A DNA stretch of 28,197 nt from Treponema sp. (GCA_024691105.1 JAILNY010000143.1:1-28197), one strand, 5' to 3'; shown: positions 14,186 through 22,198, counted from the stretch's first letter. The notes: generated by a model not told the origin, from the letters alone. Program-made: numbers and translations.

Positions 14186-15153
14186 TCTGTCCCCAAATTG
14201 TCAACATCATAATCATAAATCTGCCAGATTCCATTGCGCTGCTGAACATAATATGTGTATTGTTTTTTCTCGCTGAAATTCTGGTTTTTGAACCATTCAA
14301 TTACAATTACTTTTCCTTCTGTCTGAGAATATGTTGTCTTTTTAATCTGGAATTTTTCAGGAACAGCAACAATGTCCTGATCGATTCGTTCAGCCATAAG
14401 ACCTGCTTTAAAGTCTTCAATCATTTTTGCGCATTCCTGACTTGAAGCATTCTGATACTGGCGCTTTCTTAGAGAATCCTTTTTAAGCATTGTTTCAAGA
14501 TCAAGGTAAAGGAAGAATTGATCCCATAAAGATTTCTGACGAGCAACGATTGTCTGTTCAACAACCTTGTCCGGAGAAATCGGCTGAGGTTTTAAAATCT
14601 GAACTGTCTGTGACTGAACAGGAATTAAATTAGAAGAAGCTGCCGTTGGAGAAGGGCGGATCTCTAAAGTAAGACGGTTAGACTTTAATTCAATATATTT
14701 TGACTTATAAAGCTCAGGATAAAATGAAAGTTCAAGATAATAAATTGAAGGTTCTGCAAAAACAAGATAGTCTTTTACATTTTCAATAAACGAATATTCT
14801 TCACCAGTTTCAAGAGCAATTTCTCTAAAGTAAACATACTGATTCGTTGTTCGCTTTCTGATAATTTCCGGAGTCTGTTCAAGACTGATATTTTTTACGT
14901 TAAAGGCATTAAAATCTGCACTGAACATTCGGTCATCAGCAAGCTTAAATCTTAATGTCTCGTTACCGTTGTTGCGTATTGTAATATGAACATAAACAGG
15001 ATTTTCTTTGCTGTTTTCCGGATAGTACATCGTTCTGTCATAAAATTTAATCGAAACTGATGCGTCTTTATATGTATCACTTGTGATTTGTGCGGAAAGT
15101 GTATGTGCAAAAATTACAAATATTGATATAATCAGAATTGTAAGTTTTTTCAA
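14182..15153 (-). CDS. exported protein with Ig-like N-terminal domain, unrecognised
   Basis: No specific family is recognised. From the TTG at 15153 the protein has 323 aa and opens with a signal peptide (MKKLTILIISIFVIFAHTLSA, cleavage before Q). A beta-rich segment follows (about 25-150) with NPVYVHITIRNNGNETLRFK, which resembles the Ig-like folds of BsuPI-type or other exported proteins. The middle is Pro/Gln-rich, and the C-terminal 120 residues are mixed and end in a QQRNGIWQIYDYDVDN beta segment, as in many surface or periplasmic proteins. GAGG at 15166-15163 lies nine bases before the TTG, which favours this start over the GTG at 15168. It heads a three-gene minus-strand operon and shares its short upstream region with mfd. 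Confidence 0.65.
   Translation of the reverse strand: MKKLTILIISIFVIFAHTLSAQITSDTYKDASVSIKFYDRTMYYPENSKENPVYVHITIRNNGNETLRFKLADDRMFSADFNAFNVKNISLEQTPEIIRKRTTNQYVYFREIALETGEEYSFIENVKDYLVFAEPSIYYLELSFYPELYKSKYIELKSNRLTLEIRPSPTAASSNLIPVQSQTVQILKPQPISPDKVVEQTIVARQKSLWDQFFLYLDLETMLKKDSLRKRQYQNASSQECAKMIEDFKAGLMAERIDQDIVAVPEKFQIKKTTYSQTEGKVIVIEWFKNQNFSEKKQYTYYVQQRNGIWQIYDYDVDNLGTE
15127..15132 (+). promoter_or_regulatory. extended -10 element upstream of mfd
   Basis: TGATATAAT (15124-15132) is a perfect extended -10 on the plus strand, inside the divergent gene. Its start would be near 15139 and the mfd leader about 54 bases. No good -35 is visible. Confidence 0.4.
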
Positions 15154-15162
15154 AATTTTATA

Positions 15163-15166
15163 CCTC
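15163..15166 (-). promoter_or_regulatory. ribosome-binding site fixing a TTG start
   Basis: GAGG on the minus strand, nine bases before the TTG at 15153-15151. It places the start at the signal peptide's first lysines and not at the upstream GTG (15168). Confidence 0.65.
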
Positions 15167-15192
15167 ACTTACTTAATTATCGGAAACTTTTA

Positions 15193-18100
15193 ATGAATAC
15201 ATTATCATCAAATTTACTATTTAATGCAATAAATACCTGGAAACCTCTGATAAAAACAGACGCCATCTTAACAGATGACAAGTCAATTTTTCCTGTTGAA
15301 ATTGAAAGCTTACAGGGAAGTTTTACAGGAATATTAACTTCTTCATATATCAAATCTGTAAAATCAAAATTTATTCATTCCGTTCAGTATTCATCTGGAA
15401 AAAAATCCGAAGAATCAAAAAATATATCCTGTGACACCCTGATTGTAGTTCCGACAGAAAAAGAAGAGGCAACGGTAATATCTGATCTGCAGACTTTTTC
15501 TGAAGACATAGAAATTATTTCGCTTCCGTGGTGGGGAGCAGTTCCTTACAGATCCTGTCCAAAAGGTTCTGCCGTATTTGGTAAAAGAGCCGGAGCTCTT
15601 TCTAAACTTGCAGCATCAGACAGGAGAAAAACTCTTGATAAAAAGATGCGCATTTTTGTCATGAATCAGCGTGCATTTTTAACTCCTGTTCCGCCAGCTG
15701 AATATCTTAAGAAAAATATTTTTACGCTCGAAAAAGGGCAGAGCCTTGATACAATAGAAATTGCAAACAAACTTACATCGCTTGGTTATACACGAGTTCC
15801 TAAGGTAAGTGTTGCAGGTGAATTTGCCCTGCGCGGAGAAGTTCTCGATATTTTTCTTCCATGCGAAGAATATGCATACAGAATCGTATTTGACTTTGAC
15901 GAAATTGAAAACATCAAAACCTTTACTCCGGAAAATCAGGCAACTGTTCAAAGTGTTAGCAGAATAATTATTTATCCTTCAAAAGAAATTTTATGGACAA
16001 CTGATCTTGTAAATTCGCTTGAAGAAAAACTTAAAACTGTTTTTAAAAAAAATATCGAACAGCTTGAACAATACTCTGATTTAAATATTCAGATTCAAAA
16101 CCTGGATGAAAAATTTGAACATCTTCTTTTAGAGCTTGATGAACTTAAAGAAAGTGAAGGTGAAGAACTTTTATATCCGGCACTTTTTGACAGAATGTAT
16201 TCTGTTCTGGATTATATATCTGATGATACTGCCGTAATCTTTTATGATTATGACAGGCTTTTAAATGCACGCGAATCCTTAAACCGCGAATATCTCGGGC
16301 TTTACAAAAAAAGCCGCGGCTCAGAACTTATTCTAAGCCCGGAACAAATTCTTTTTGATTTTGAAAAACTTTCTCTCTCTCATAAAAAAAATATTCTTTA
16401 TAAAACAATTCATTCAGAAACAGAAGAAGAAAATAAATCAGAAAACAGAAACATTATTAAATTTGAACTTGATCCGCCGCGTAGTTTTTTTGGAAATATA
16501 AATTACTTAAAAGAACAGATTGCAGATTTACAAAAAGACAATTGGAAAATATTTATATTCACTAATAACGAAAACCAGAACTTACGAATTGCAGAAATCT
16601 TAAAAGATTTTGAAGACCTTGTTTTAATTCCTGACGAAATTTCTGCAGGCTTTGCAGTTCCTGATTTAAAAATAATCGTAATTCAGGAAAACGAAATCTT
16701 TGGAAGACGCAAGCACGTCCCAAAATCCTTGACGCATGTAAAGAGCGCGGTAATCGATACCTTTGTTGATTTAAATCCTGGGGACTATGTTGTTCATGTA
16801 AATTATGGTATCGGAATTTTTAAGGGAATCGAGCGTGTAAAAGCGATGGGCAACGAACGCGATTACATTAAGCTTGAATACGCAGGTGAGGAATTTGCAT
16901 TTGTTCCGATTGAACAGGTTAACCTTGTACAAAAGTACATCGGTAACGAAGGAAATGCGCCGCGTCTTGATACAATCGGAAGCAAAGCCTGGGAAAACCG
17001 TAAGAACCGTGTAAAAAAAGCTGTCGAAGACATTGCACAAAAACTTATTGATTTATATTCACGACGAAAAGCTTCTGCAGGCTTTGCTTTTCCAAAGGAT
17101 ACCGAGTGGCAGATTGCCTTTGAAGCGGCGTTCCCTTACGAAGACACACCTGACCAGATACAGGTTACAAAAGAGATAAAAGAGGATATGGAAAAGCCTG
17201 TTCCAATGGACAGACTTTTGTGCGGCGATGTTGGTTATGGTAAAACTGAGATTGCAATGAGAGCCGCATTTAAAGCAGTCCTTGGCGGAAAACAAGTCGC
17301 ATTCCTTGCGCCGACAACTATCCTTGCAGAACAGCATTATGAATCCTGCATAGAACGCTTTAAAAATTTTCCTGTTACAATTGCACAGATGTCGCGCTTT
17401 GTAAGTAAAAAAGATCAGAAAAAAATTCTTGAAAAACTTGCGCTCGGCGAAGTCGATGTATTAATCGGTACACACAGAATAATTCAAAACGATGTAAAAT
17501 TTAAAAACCTCGGGCTTTTAATAATTGACGAAGAACAACGCTTTGGCGTTAAAGACAAAGAAAAACTTAAAGTCATTAAAAACAATATTGACTCTCTTGC
17601 CTTGTCTGCAACACCGATTCCGCGCTCGCTCCATATGTCTCTTTTAAAAATACGCGACATGAGTCTTTTGACAACACCGCCGCAAAACCGTCATCCAATA
17701 GAAACTGTAATAGACGGCTATAACGACGAAAAAGTTGCGCGCGCCATCCGTGCCGAAGTCGATCGAGGCGGTCAGGTTTTCTATCTTCATAACCGCGTAG
17801 AAACTCTCGAAGAAACTCGTCTCAAACTTGAACGCCTGGTTCCAGAGATGTTGATCGATACTGCTCATGGACAGATGACAAGCGATGAACTTGATGATAT
17901 TTTCAGACGATTTAAAATGGGCGGCTTTCATGTGCTGGTTGCAACAACCATTATAGAAAACGGAATTGATATTCCAAACGTCAACACAATCATCATTGAC
18001 AGAGCCGACATGTATGGTGTAAGCCAGCTTTACCAGCTTAGAGGCCGGGTAGGGCGAAGTGATAAAAAAGCCTATGCCTATTTATTCTATCCGGAAAATA

Positions 18101-18768
18101 AAGCTCTCTCAGAAGTTGCAATGAAGCGACTTCAGGTTATAAGTGATTTTACAGAACTTGGAAGCGGCTTTAAAATTGCGATGAAGGATATGGAAATCCG
18201 CGGTGCCGGAAATCTTTTGGGCCGTGATCAATCGGGCGACGTTTATTCTGTCGGCTTTGACATGTACCTTCGTCTATTAAACGAAGCAATCTCGATTTTA
18301 ACAAAGCAAAAGGACTACAAACCAGAAAATGAAGTTCTTATGGAACTTGAGTATACAGGCTTTATTCCAGACAGCTATGTACACAGCGCCCAGACTAAGA
18401 TGGAAATTTATAAAAAGATTGCAGCCGTGCAAACCAAAGACGAACTTGACTCAATTTATATTGAACTTCTCGACAGATTTGGACCAATTCCTGACGAAGT
18501 TACAAGTCTTATTACTCTTTCAGAAATCCGCTGTATCTGTAAAAAGCTTAATATTAAATCGATAAAAGAAAAAGCTGGAATTGTTACAGTTGAATTTGCA
18601 AAGGTTTCTGAAATCAATATTGAAAAAGTCCTCAGACTTATTAAAGAAAATTCTAAAATGGTTGCTCTTGATGCAGCAAAACCAAACGTTCTGATTTTTA
18701 AAACCGGAAAAATTGCCCTTAAAGAAAAAAGTGAATTCATTTGTGAAAAATTAACTTTTCTTGAATAA
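15193..18768 (+). CDS. mfd: transcription-repair coupling factor Mfd
   Basis: Mfd is a DNA translocase that removes RNA polymerase stalled at lesions and recruits UvrA. The 1191 residues are about the usual length. An N-terminal UvrB-like region (about 1-400) contains LPWWGAVPYR and GEFALRGEVLDIF, and the RNA polymerase-interacting domain follows with NPGDYVVHVNYGIGIFKG (about 528-545). The translocase motor has Walker A GDVGYGKTE near 677, the DEEQ box in IIDEEQRFGV near 779, SATPIPRSL near 804 and RGRVGRSDKKAYAYL near 950. A C-terminal UvrA-interaction module ends the chain. The ATG at 15193 has only a weak GGAA nearby. It ends 41 bases before ribD, with no terminator between them. Confidence 0.96.
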   Translation: MNTLSSNLLFNAINTWKPLIKTDAILTDDKSIFPVEIESLQGSFTGILTSSYIKSVKSKFIHSVQYSSGKKSEESKNISCDTLIVVPTEKEEATVISDLQTFSEDIEIISLPWWGAVPYRSCPKGSAVFGKRAGALSKLAASDRRKTLDKKMRIFVMNQRAFLTPVPPAEYLKKNIFTLEKGQSLDTIEIANKLTSLGYTRVPKVSVAGEFALRGEVLDIFLPCEEYAYRIVFDFDEIENIKTFTPENQATVQSVSRIIIYPSKEILWTTDLVNSLEEKLKTVFKKNIEQLEQYSDLNIQIQNLDEKFEHLLLELDELKESEGEELLYPALFDRMYSVLDYISDDTAVIFYDYDRLLNARESLNREYLGLYKKSRGSELILSPEQILFDFEKLSLSHKKNILYKTIHSETEEENKSENRNIIKFELDPPRSFFGNINYLKEQIADLQKDNWKIFIFTNNENQNLRIAEILKDFEDLVLIPDEISAGFAVPDLKIIVIQENEIFGRRKHVPKSLTHVKSAVIDTFVDLNPGDYVVHVNYGIGIFKGIERVKAMGNERDYIKLEYAGEEFAFVPIEQVNLVQKYIGNEGNAPRLDTIGSKAWENRKNRVKKAVEDIAQKLIDLYSRRKASAGFAFPKDTEWQIAFEAAFPYEDTPDQIQVTKEIKEDMEKPVPMDRLLCGDVGYGKTEIAMRAAFKAVLGGKQVAFLAPTTILAEQHYESCIERFKNFPVTIAQMSRFVSKKDQKKILEKLALGEVDVLIGTHRIIQNDVKFKNLGLLIIDEEQRFGVKDKEKLKVIKNNIDSLALSATPIPRSLHMSLLKIRDMSLLTTPPQNRHPIETVIDGYNDEKVARAIRAEVDRGGQVFYLHNRVETLEETRLKLERLVPEMLIDTAHGQMTSDELDDIFRRFKMGGFHVLVATTIIENGIDIPNVNTIIIDRADMYGVSQLYQLRGRVGRSDKKAYAYLFYPENKALSEVAMKRLQVISDFTELGSGFKIAMKDMEIRGAGNLLGRDQSGDVYSVGFDMYLRLLNEAISILTKQKDYKPENEVLMELEYTGFIPDSYVHSAQTKMEIYKKIAAVQTKDELDSIYIELLDRFGPIPDEVTSLITLSEIRCICKKLNIKSIKEKAGIVTVEFAKVSEINIEKVLRLIKENSKMVALDAAKPNVLIFKTGKIALKEKSEFICEKLTFLE
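15201..15229 (-). promoter_or_regulatory. promoter of the 15153-13172 operon
   Basis: The minus strand has TTGCAT (15229-15224), a 17-base spacer and GATAAT (15206-15201), inside the first codons of mfd. The start would be near 15194, giving a leader of about 40 bases. It uses the same -35 hexamer as the tRNA-Leu promoter. Confidence 0.4.
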
Positions 18769-18773
18769 AGTAC

Positions 18774-18800
18774 TTGATTTTTAGTTTAGTTTGATATAAA
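18774..18800 (+). promoter_or_regulatory. promoter of ribD, giving a near-leaderless mRNA
   Basis: TGATATAAA (18792-18800) is an extended -10, and TTGATT (18774-18779) is a possible -35 with a short 15-base spacer. Transcription would start near 18807, three bases before the ribD ATG. The -10 lies inside the left palindromic site. Confidence 0.45.
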
Positions 18801-18835
18801 ACTATTTATATGAAAGATAGTTTTATATCAAACTA
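18787..18835. promoter_or_regulatory. paired palindromic operator over the ribD promoter and start codon
   Basis: The arms 18787-18805 and 18817-18835 form a perfect 19-bp inverted repeat with an 11-base centre that contains the ribD ATG. Each arm is also a near-palindrome of 18 bp (TAGTTTGATATAAAACTA at 18787-18804 and its mirror at 18818-18835), matching in eight of nine pairs. Their centres are 31 bp apart, about three helical turns. The left site covers the -10 and the right site covers the first ribD codons. This geometry suits cooperative binding of a dimeric repressor. The regulator is unknown and the function is inferred. Confidence 0.6.
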
Positions 18836-19871
18836 TATGAAAGAAGCAATAGCACTTGCAAAAAAAGGAGCTGGCTTTGTAAATCCTAATCCTCTCGTAG
18901 GAGCAGTACTTGTAAAAAATAACAAAATTATAGGCCGCGGTTATCACAAAAAATACGGTGACTTTCATGCAGAACGTAATGCCATTTTTGATGCAATTAA
19001 ACATAAACACGATGTAAAAAATTCTTCACTCTTTGTAACCTTAGAACCGTGCTGCCACACAGGAAAACAGCCTCCATGCACAGACTTAATCATTCAAGCA
19101 GGAATTAAAGAAGTATATATCGGTTCTTATGATCCAAATCCACTTGTAAATAAAAAAGGAATAGAAATCTTAAAAAAAAATAATATCAGGGTATTTGAAA
19201 ATATTCTAAAAGAAGAATGCGACGCTTTAAATCCATACTTTTTTTATTACATAAAAAATAAAATTCCATACGTAATTTTAAAATACGCAATGTCCTCTAA
19301 TGGAATTTCTAAAGTCAATTCAAAAGATAAAATTATTTCATGCGATACATCAATAAAAGATGTTCATAAAACAAGAGCAGGTGTAATGGCTGTGATGGTT
19401 AGTTCAACTACAGTAAACACTGACAATTGTCTTTTAACAAGCAGAAATAACAATCATGCACATCAACCGATGAGAATCATTTTAGATAGAAAACTTAAAA
19501 TAAAATTAAAATCAAAAATTTTATCAACAGAAGATATTTCTCCAGTTATAATTTTTCATCACAGCAAAAAAATATTTAAGAAAATATTACTTGCAAAAAA
19601 AAATATTAAATTAATTTATTCACCGCTAAAAAATAAAAAACTGGATTTACGTAAAATTTTTGAAACACTCGGCAATTTGAATTGTGATAGTATTCTTGTC
19701 GAAAGTTCTGGAAAGCTTGCAGAATCAATTATAAAAGAAAATCTTGCAAATAAAATTCAGATTTACATGGCTGACAATTTTATAATTCAGAATAAACGAT
19801 ATTATCTTTGCAGTAAAAAGTCTGTAAAGGAATCTGGCAAAGATCTGCTTATTGAATTTAATTATAACTGA
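18810..19871 (+). CDS. ribD: bifunctional diaminohydroxyphosphoribosylaminopyrimidine deaminase / 5-amino-6-(5-phosphoribosylamino)uracil reductase
   Basis: RibD performs the second and third steps of riboflavin synthesis: zinc-dependent deamination of the pyrimidine ring, then NADPH-dependent reduction of the ribosyl side chain. The deaminase domain (about 8-145) has NPNPLVGAVLV, HAE at 53-55 and PCCHTGKQPPC at 80-90, which gives zinc ligands H53, C81 and C90. The reductase domain covers about 148-353 and contains TRAGVMAVMVSSTTVNTDN and QPMRIILDRKL; it is more divergent than usual. No Shine-Dalgarno sequence precedes the ATG at 18810 or the in-frame ATG at 18837. The start codon lies in the centre of the palindromic operator. 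The C-terminal half is very AT-rich: 18 of 120 bases are G or C at 19501-19620. Confidence 0.93.
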   Translation: MKDSFISNYMKEAIALAKKGAGFVNPNPLVGAVLVKNNKIIGRGYHKKYGDFHAERNAIFDAIKHKHDVKNSSLFVTLEPCCHTGKQPPCTDLIIQAGIKEVYIGSYDPNPLVNKKGIEILKKNNIRVFENILKEECDALNPYFFYYIKNKIPYVILKYAMSSNGISKVNSKDKIISCDTSIKDVHKTRAGVMAVMVSSTTVNTDNCLLTSRNNNHAHQPMRIILDRKLKIKLKSKILSTEDISPVIIFHHSKKIFKKILLAKKNIKLIYSPLKNKKLDLRKIFETLGNLNCDSILVESSGKLAESIIKENLANKIQIYMADNFIIQNKRYYLCSKKSVKESGKDLLIEFNYN

Positions 19872-19876
19872 AAGGA
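19871..19876 (+). promoter_or_regulatory. ribosome-binding site fixing the ribE start
   Basis: AAAGGA overlaps the ribD stop and lies five bases before the ATG at 19882. It supports that start over the longer frame from 19852. Confidence 0.8.
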
Positions 19877-19881
19877 AATAT

Positions 19882-20484
19882 ATGTTTACAGGCATTGTTG
19901 AAGAAACAGGTCAAATTACTCAGATACGAAGAAGCGGACAATCCGTAAGGCTTGCAATCAGAAATAACATAACCTTTGATGATTTAAAAATCGGTGACAG
20001 CCTTTGTGTAAACGGAATCTGTCTTACCGTAACAGAAAAACATAACAATAAAACAATTTTTGCAGATGTAACTCCAGAAACTTTTCAGCGAACAAATTTT
20101 AAAACAATCAGAACCGGTCAAAAAGTTAATCTTGAACGCGCAATGAAAATGACAGACAGATTTGGCGGCCACATTGTAACAGGCCATATAGATGGAACTG
20201 CAAAAATTAAATCAGAAATAAAAAATGGTAATTCAATTGAGTACACATTCTGTGCCGCAAAAGAAATTTTAGACGGAATCGTAGAAAAAGGTTCAATAAC
20301 TGTAAACGGAATTTCTCTTACAATTTCAAAATTAAATTCAGAAAGCTTTACAGTATCAATAATCCCGCATACTTTACAAAATACCAATCTCTGCTTTTTA
20401 AAAGAAAATGATCTTGTAAACATTGAATGCGATATTCTTGGAAAATATATAAAAAAATATAAAAAATCAAGTGAGGACAAATAA
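19882..20484 (+). CDS. ribE: riboflavin synthase, alpha subunit
   Basis: It converts two molecules of 6,7-dimethyl-8-ribityllumazine into riboflavin and a pyrimidine that is recycled. From the ATG at 19882 the protein has 200 aa and starts with the family's MFTGIVEETG. Two lumazine-binding barrels follow (about 1-95 and 96-190). The first contains SLCVNGICLTV, the second GHIVTGHIDGTAK and SITVNGISLTI, the mirrored repeats expected in this enzyme. The longer frame from 19852 would put ten residues ahead of MFTG and overlap ribD, so it is rejected. It begins ten bases after the ribD stop and ends directly before the ribBA ATG. Confidence 0.95.
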   Translation: MFTGIVEETGQITQIRRSGQSVRLAIRNNITFDDLKIGDSLCVNGICLTVTEKHNNKTIFADVTPETFQRTNFKTIRTGQKVNLERAMKMTDRFGGHIVTGHIDGTAKIKSEIKNGNSIEYTFCAAKEILDGIVEKGSITVNGISLTISKLNSESFTVSIIPHTLQNTNLCFLKENDLVNIECDILGKYIKKYKKSSEDK

Positions 20485-21717
20485 ATGAATCAAAATATTC
20501 AGACAAAAAATTTTCAATTTGACAGTATCAAAGATGCTTTAAGTGAATTAAAAAAAGGAAAAGTAATCATTGTTCTTGATGATGAAAAAAGAGAAAATGA
20601 AGGCGATTTTATCTGTGCAGCAGAATTTGCAAGTCCAGAGAACATAAATCTTATGGCACAAAAAGGCAAAGGACTAATCTGTATGCCGGTCTCAAAAGAA
20701 ATTGCAGACAGACTTGAATTATTTCCGATGACAAGTAAAAACACAGACAATCACGAAACCGCATTTACAGTAAGCATAGATCACAAAAATACAACAACTG
20801 GTATCTCTGCCTATGACCGAAGTCTAACGGCAAAAAAATTTTCAGATAAAAAATCAAAACCCAAAGATTTTAGAAAACCTGGACACATGTTTCCGCTTAT
20901 TGCAAAGGACGGCGGAGTATTAGAGCGCAATGGTCACACAGAGGCAACAGTTGATTTATGCAGACTTTCAGGTCTTAATCCTGCAGGAATTTGTTGTGAA
21001 ATAATGAGCGATGACGGTCACATGGCAAAAATCGATGAACTTTTTGAAATTGCAAAAAATCTAAAATTAAAAATTATTTCAATCAATGATTTAATTCATT
21101 ACAGAAAACAAAATGAAACTATTATAAAAAAAGAAGCACAGACTGTTCTTCCAACAAAATACGGAACATTTAATATTGCCGTTTATAAAAATATTTATTC
21201 TAAACTTGAACATGTTGCATTATGGATGGGAAAAATTGATGACAGCAAACCTGTTCTTTGCCGCATCCATTCAGAATGTATGACAGGTGATACATTTGGT
21301 TCTCTCAAATGTGATTGTGGACAACAACTTGAAACAGCTTTAAAAATGATTGGAAACCAAAAGAGGGGAGTGCTCCTTTATCTTAGACAAGAGGGAAGGG
21401 GAATAGGCCTTATAAATAAATTAAAGGCCTATGCACTTCAAGAAAAAGGATTTGATACTGTTGATGCAAATCTTAAGTTAGGGTTTGAATCAGATTTAAG
21501 AGACTATACAGATGGAATTCAAATCTTAAAAGATTTAAAAGTATCAAAAATAAAACTGATGACAAACAATCCAGACAAAATAGATTCGATGCAGGTTGCA
21601 GGAAGCGGAATAAAACTTGTCGAAAGAATTCCTCTTGAAATAAAATCAAATTCAATTAATCAAAAATACTTAATGACAAAAAAAATCAGAATGGGTCATC
21701 TGATTTTTAATATTTAA
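20485..21717 (+). CDS. ribBA: bifunctional 3,4-dihydroxy-2-butanone-4-phosphate synthase / GTP cyclohydrolase II
   Basis: This fusion makes both riboflavin precursors: the four-carbon unit from ribulose-5-phosphate and the pyrimidine from GTP. The DHBP synthase half (about 1-205) has DDEKRENEGD (32-41) and HTEATVDLCRLSGL (151-164). The GTP cyclohydrolase II half (about 210-410) has RIHSEC with zinc ligands C265, C276 and C278 (SLKCDCGQQ), and RQEGRGIGL (301-309). Both active sites look intact. At 410 aa it has normal length. GAGGA (20473-20477) precedes the ATG, which directly follows the ribE stop. ribH begins 16 bases downstream. Confidence 0.96.
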   Translation: MNQNIQTKNFQFDSIKDALSELKKGKVIIVLDDEKRENEGDFICAAEFASPENINLMAQKGKGLICMPVSKEIADRLELFPMTSKNTDNHETAFTVSIDHKNTTTGISAYDRSLTAKKFSDKKSKPKDFRKPGHMFPLIAKDGGVLERNGHTEATVDLCRLSGLNPAGICCEIMSDDGHMAKIDELFEIAKNLKLKIISINDLIHYRKQNETIIKKEAQTVLPTKYGTFNIAVYKNIYSKLEHVALWMGKIDDSKPVLCRIHSECMTGDTFGSLKCDCGQQLETALKMIGNQKRGVLLYLRQEGRGIGLINKLKAYALQEKGFDTVDANLKLGFESDLRDYTDGIQILKDLKVSKIKLMTNNPDKIDSMQVAGSGIKLVERIPLEIKSNSINQKYLMTKKIRMGHLIFNI

Positions 21718-21733
21718 AACCAGGAGAAAAAAA

Positions 21734-22198
21734 ATGAAAATTATTGAAGGTCAAATTGGTGCTGAAAAAGAAATCAGAATTGCAATCGTCGCATCACGCT
21801 TTAACAGCAACATCGTAGAAAATCTTATCGCTGGTGCTCTCGATGGTCTTAAACGGCATAATGTTAAAGATGAGAATATAACGATCGTTAAAGTTCCCGG
21901 CGCATTTGAAATTCCTCTTATCGCAAAAAAAGCAGCATTGAGCAAAAATTATGATGCCGTTATCTGCCTTGGTGCTGTCATCAGAGGTTCTACAACGCAT
22001 TATGACTATGTGTGTAATGAAGTTTCAAAAGGAATTGCATCTGTAAGCCTTGAAGCACAGATTCCGGTTTTATTTGGTGTTTTAACAACAGAAAATATTG
22101 AACAGGCTGTTGAACGTTCTGGATCAAAGGCCGGAAACAAAGGCTATGACTGCGCACTTGCTGCATTAGAAATGATTAATGTCATAAATCAGATGTAG
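21734..22198 (+). CDS. ribH: 6,7-dimethyl-8-ribityllumazine synthase
   Basis: RibH condenses the DHBP unit and the ribitylaminopyrimidine to lumazine, the RibE substrate, and often forms a 60-subunit capsid around RibE. The 154 residues match the family: IAIVASRFNSNI (16-27), VPGAFEIPL (54-62) and GAVIRGSTTHYDYV (80-93) with the catalytic His89. AGGAG at 21722-21726 precedes the ATG. Its codon use looks closer to the housekeeping genes than to the AT-rich ribD. It is the last gene of the operon and is followed by a terminator-like hairpin. Confidence 0.97.
   Translation: MKIIEGQIGAEKEIRIAIVASRFNSNIVENLIAGALDGLKRHNVKDENITIVKVPGAFEIPLIAKKAALSKNYDAVICLGAVIRGSTTHYDYVCNEVSKGIASVSLEAQIPVLFGVLTTENIEQAVERSGSKAGNKGYDCALAALEMINVINQM

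Noticed and set aside
18769..18809. FMN riboswitch before ribD
   Set aside because: The gap is 41 bases, too short for the six-helix riboswitch, and no conserved core is seen in it or in the end of mfd.
18787..18835. Rho-independent terminator of mfd
   Set aside because: The stem is long but AT-rich and is not followed by a run of T; it also contains the ribD start codon.
18787..18835. Small inverted-repeat transposable element
   Set aside because: No flanking target duplication and only an 11-base interior; the match to the -10 and the start codon favours regulation.
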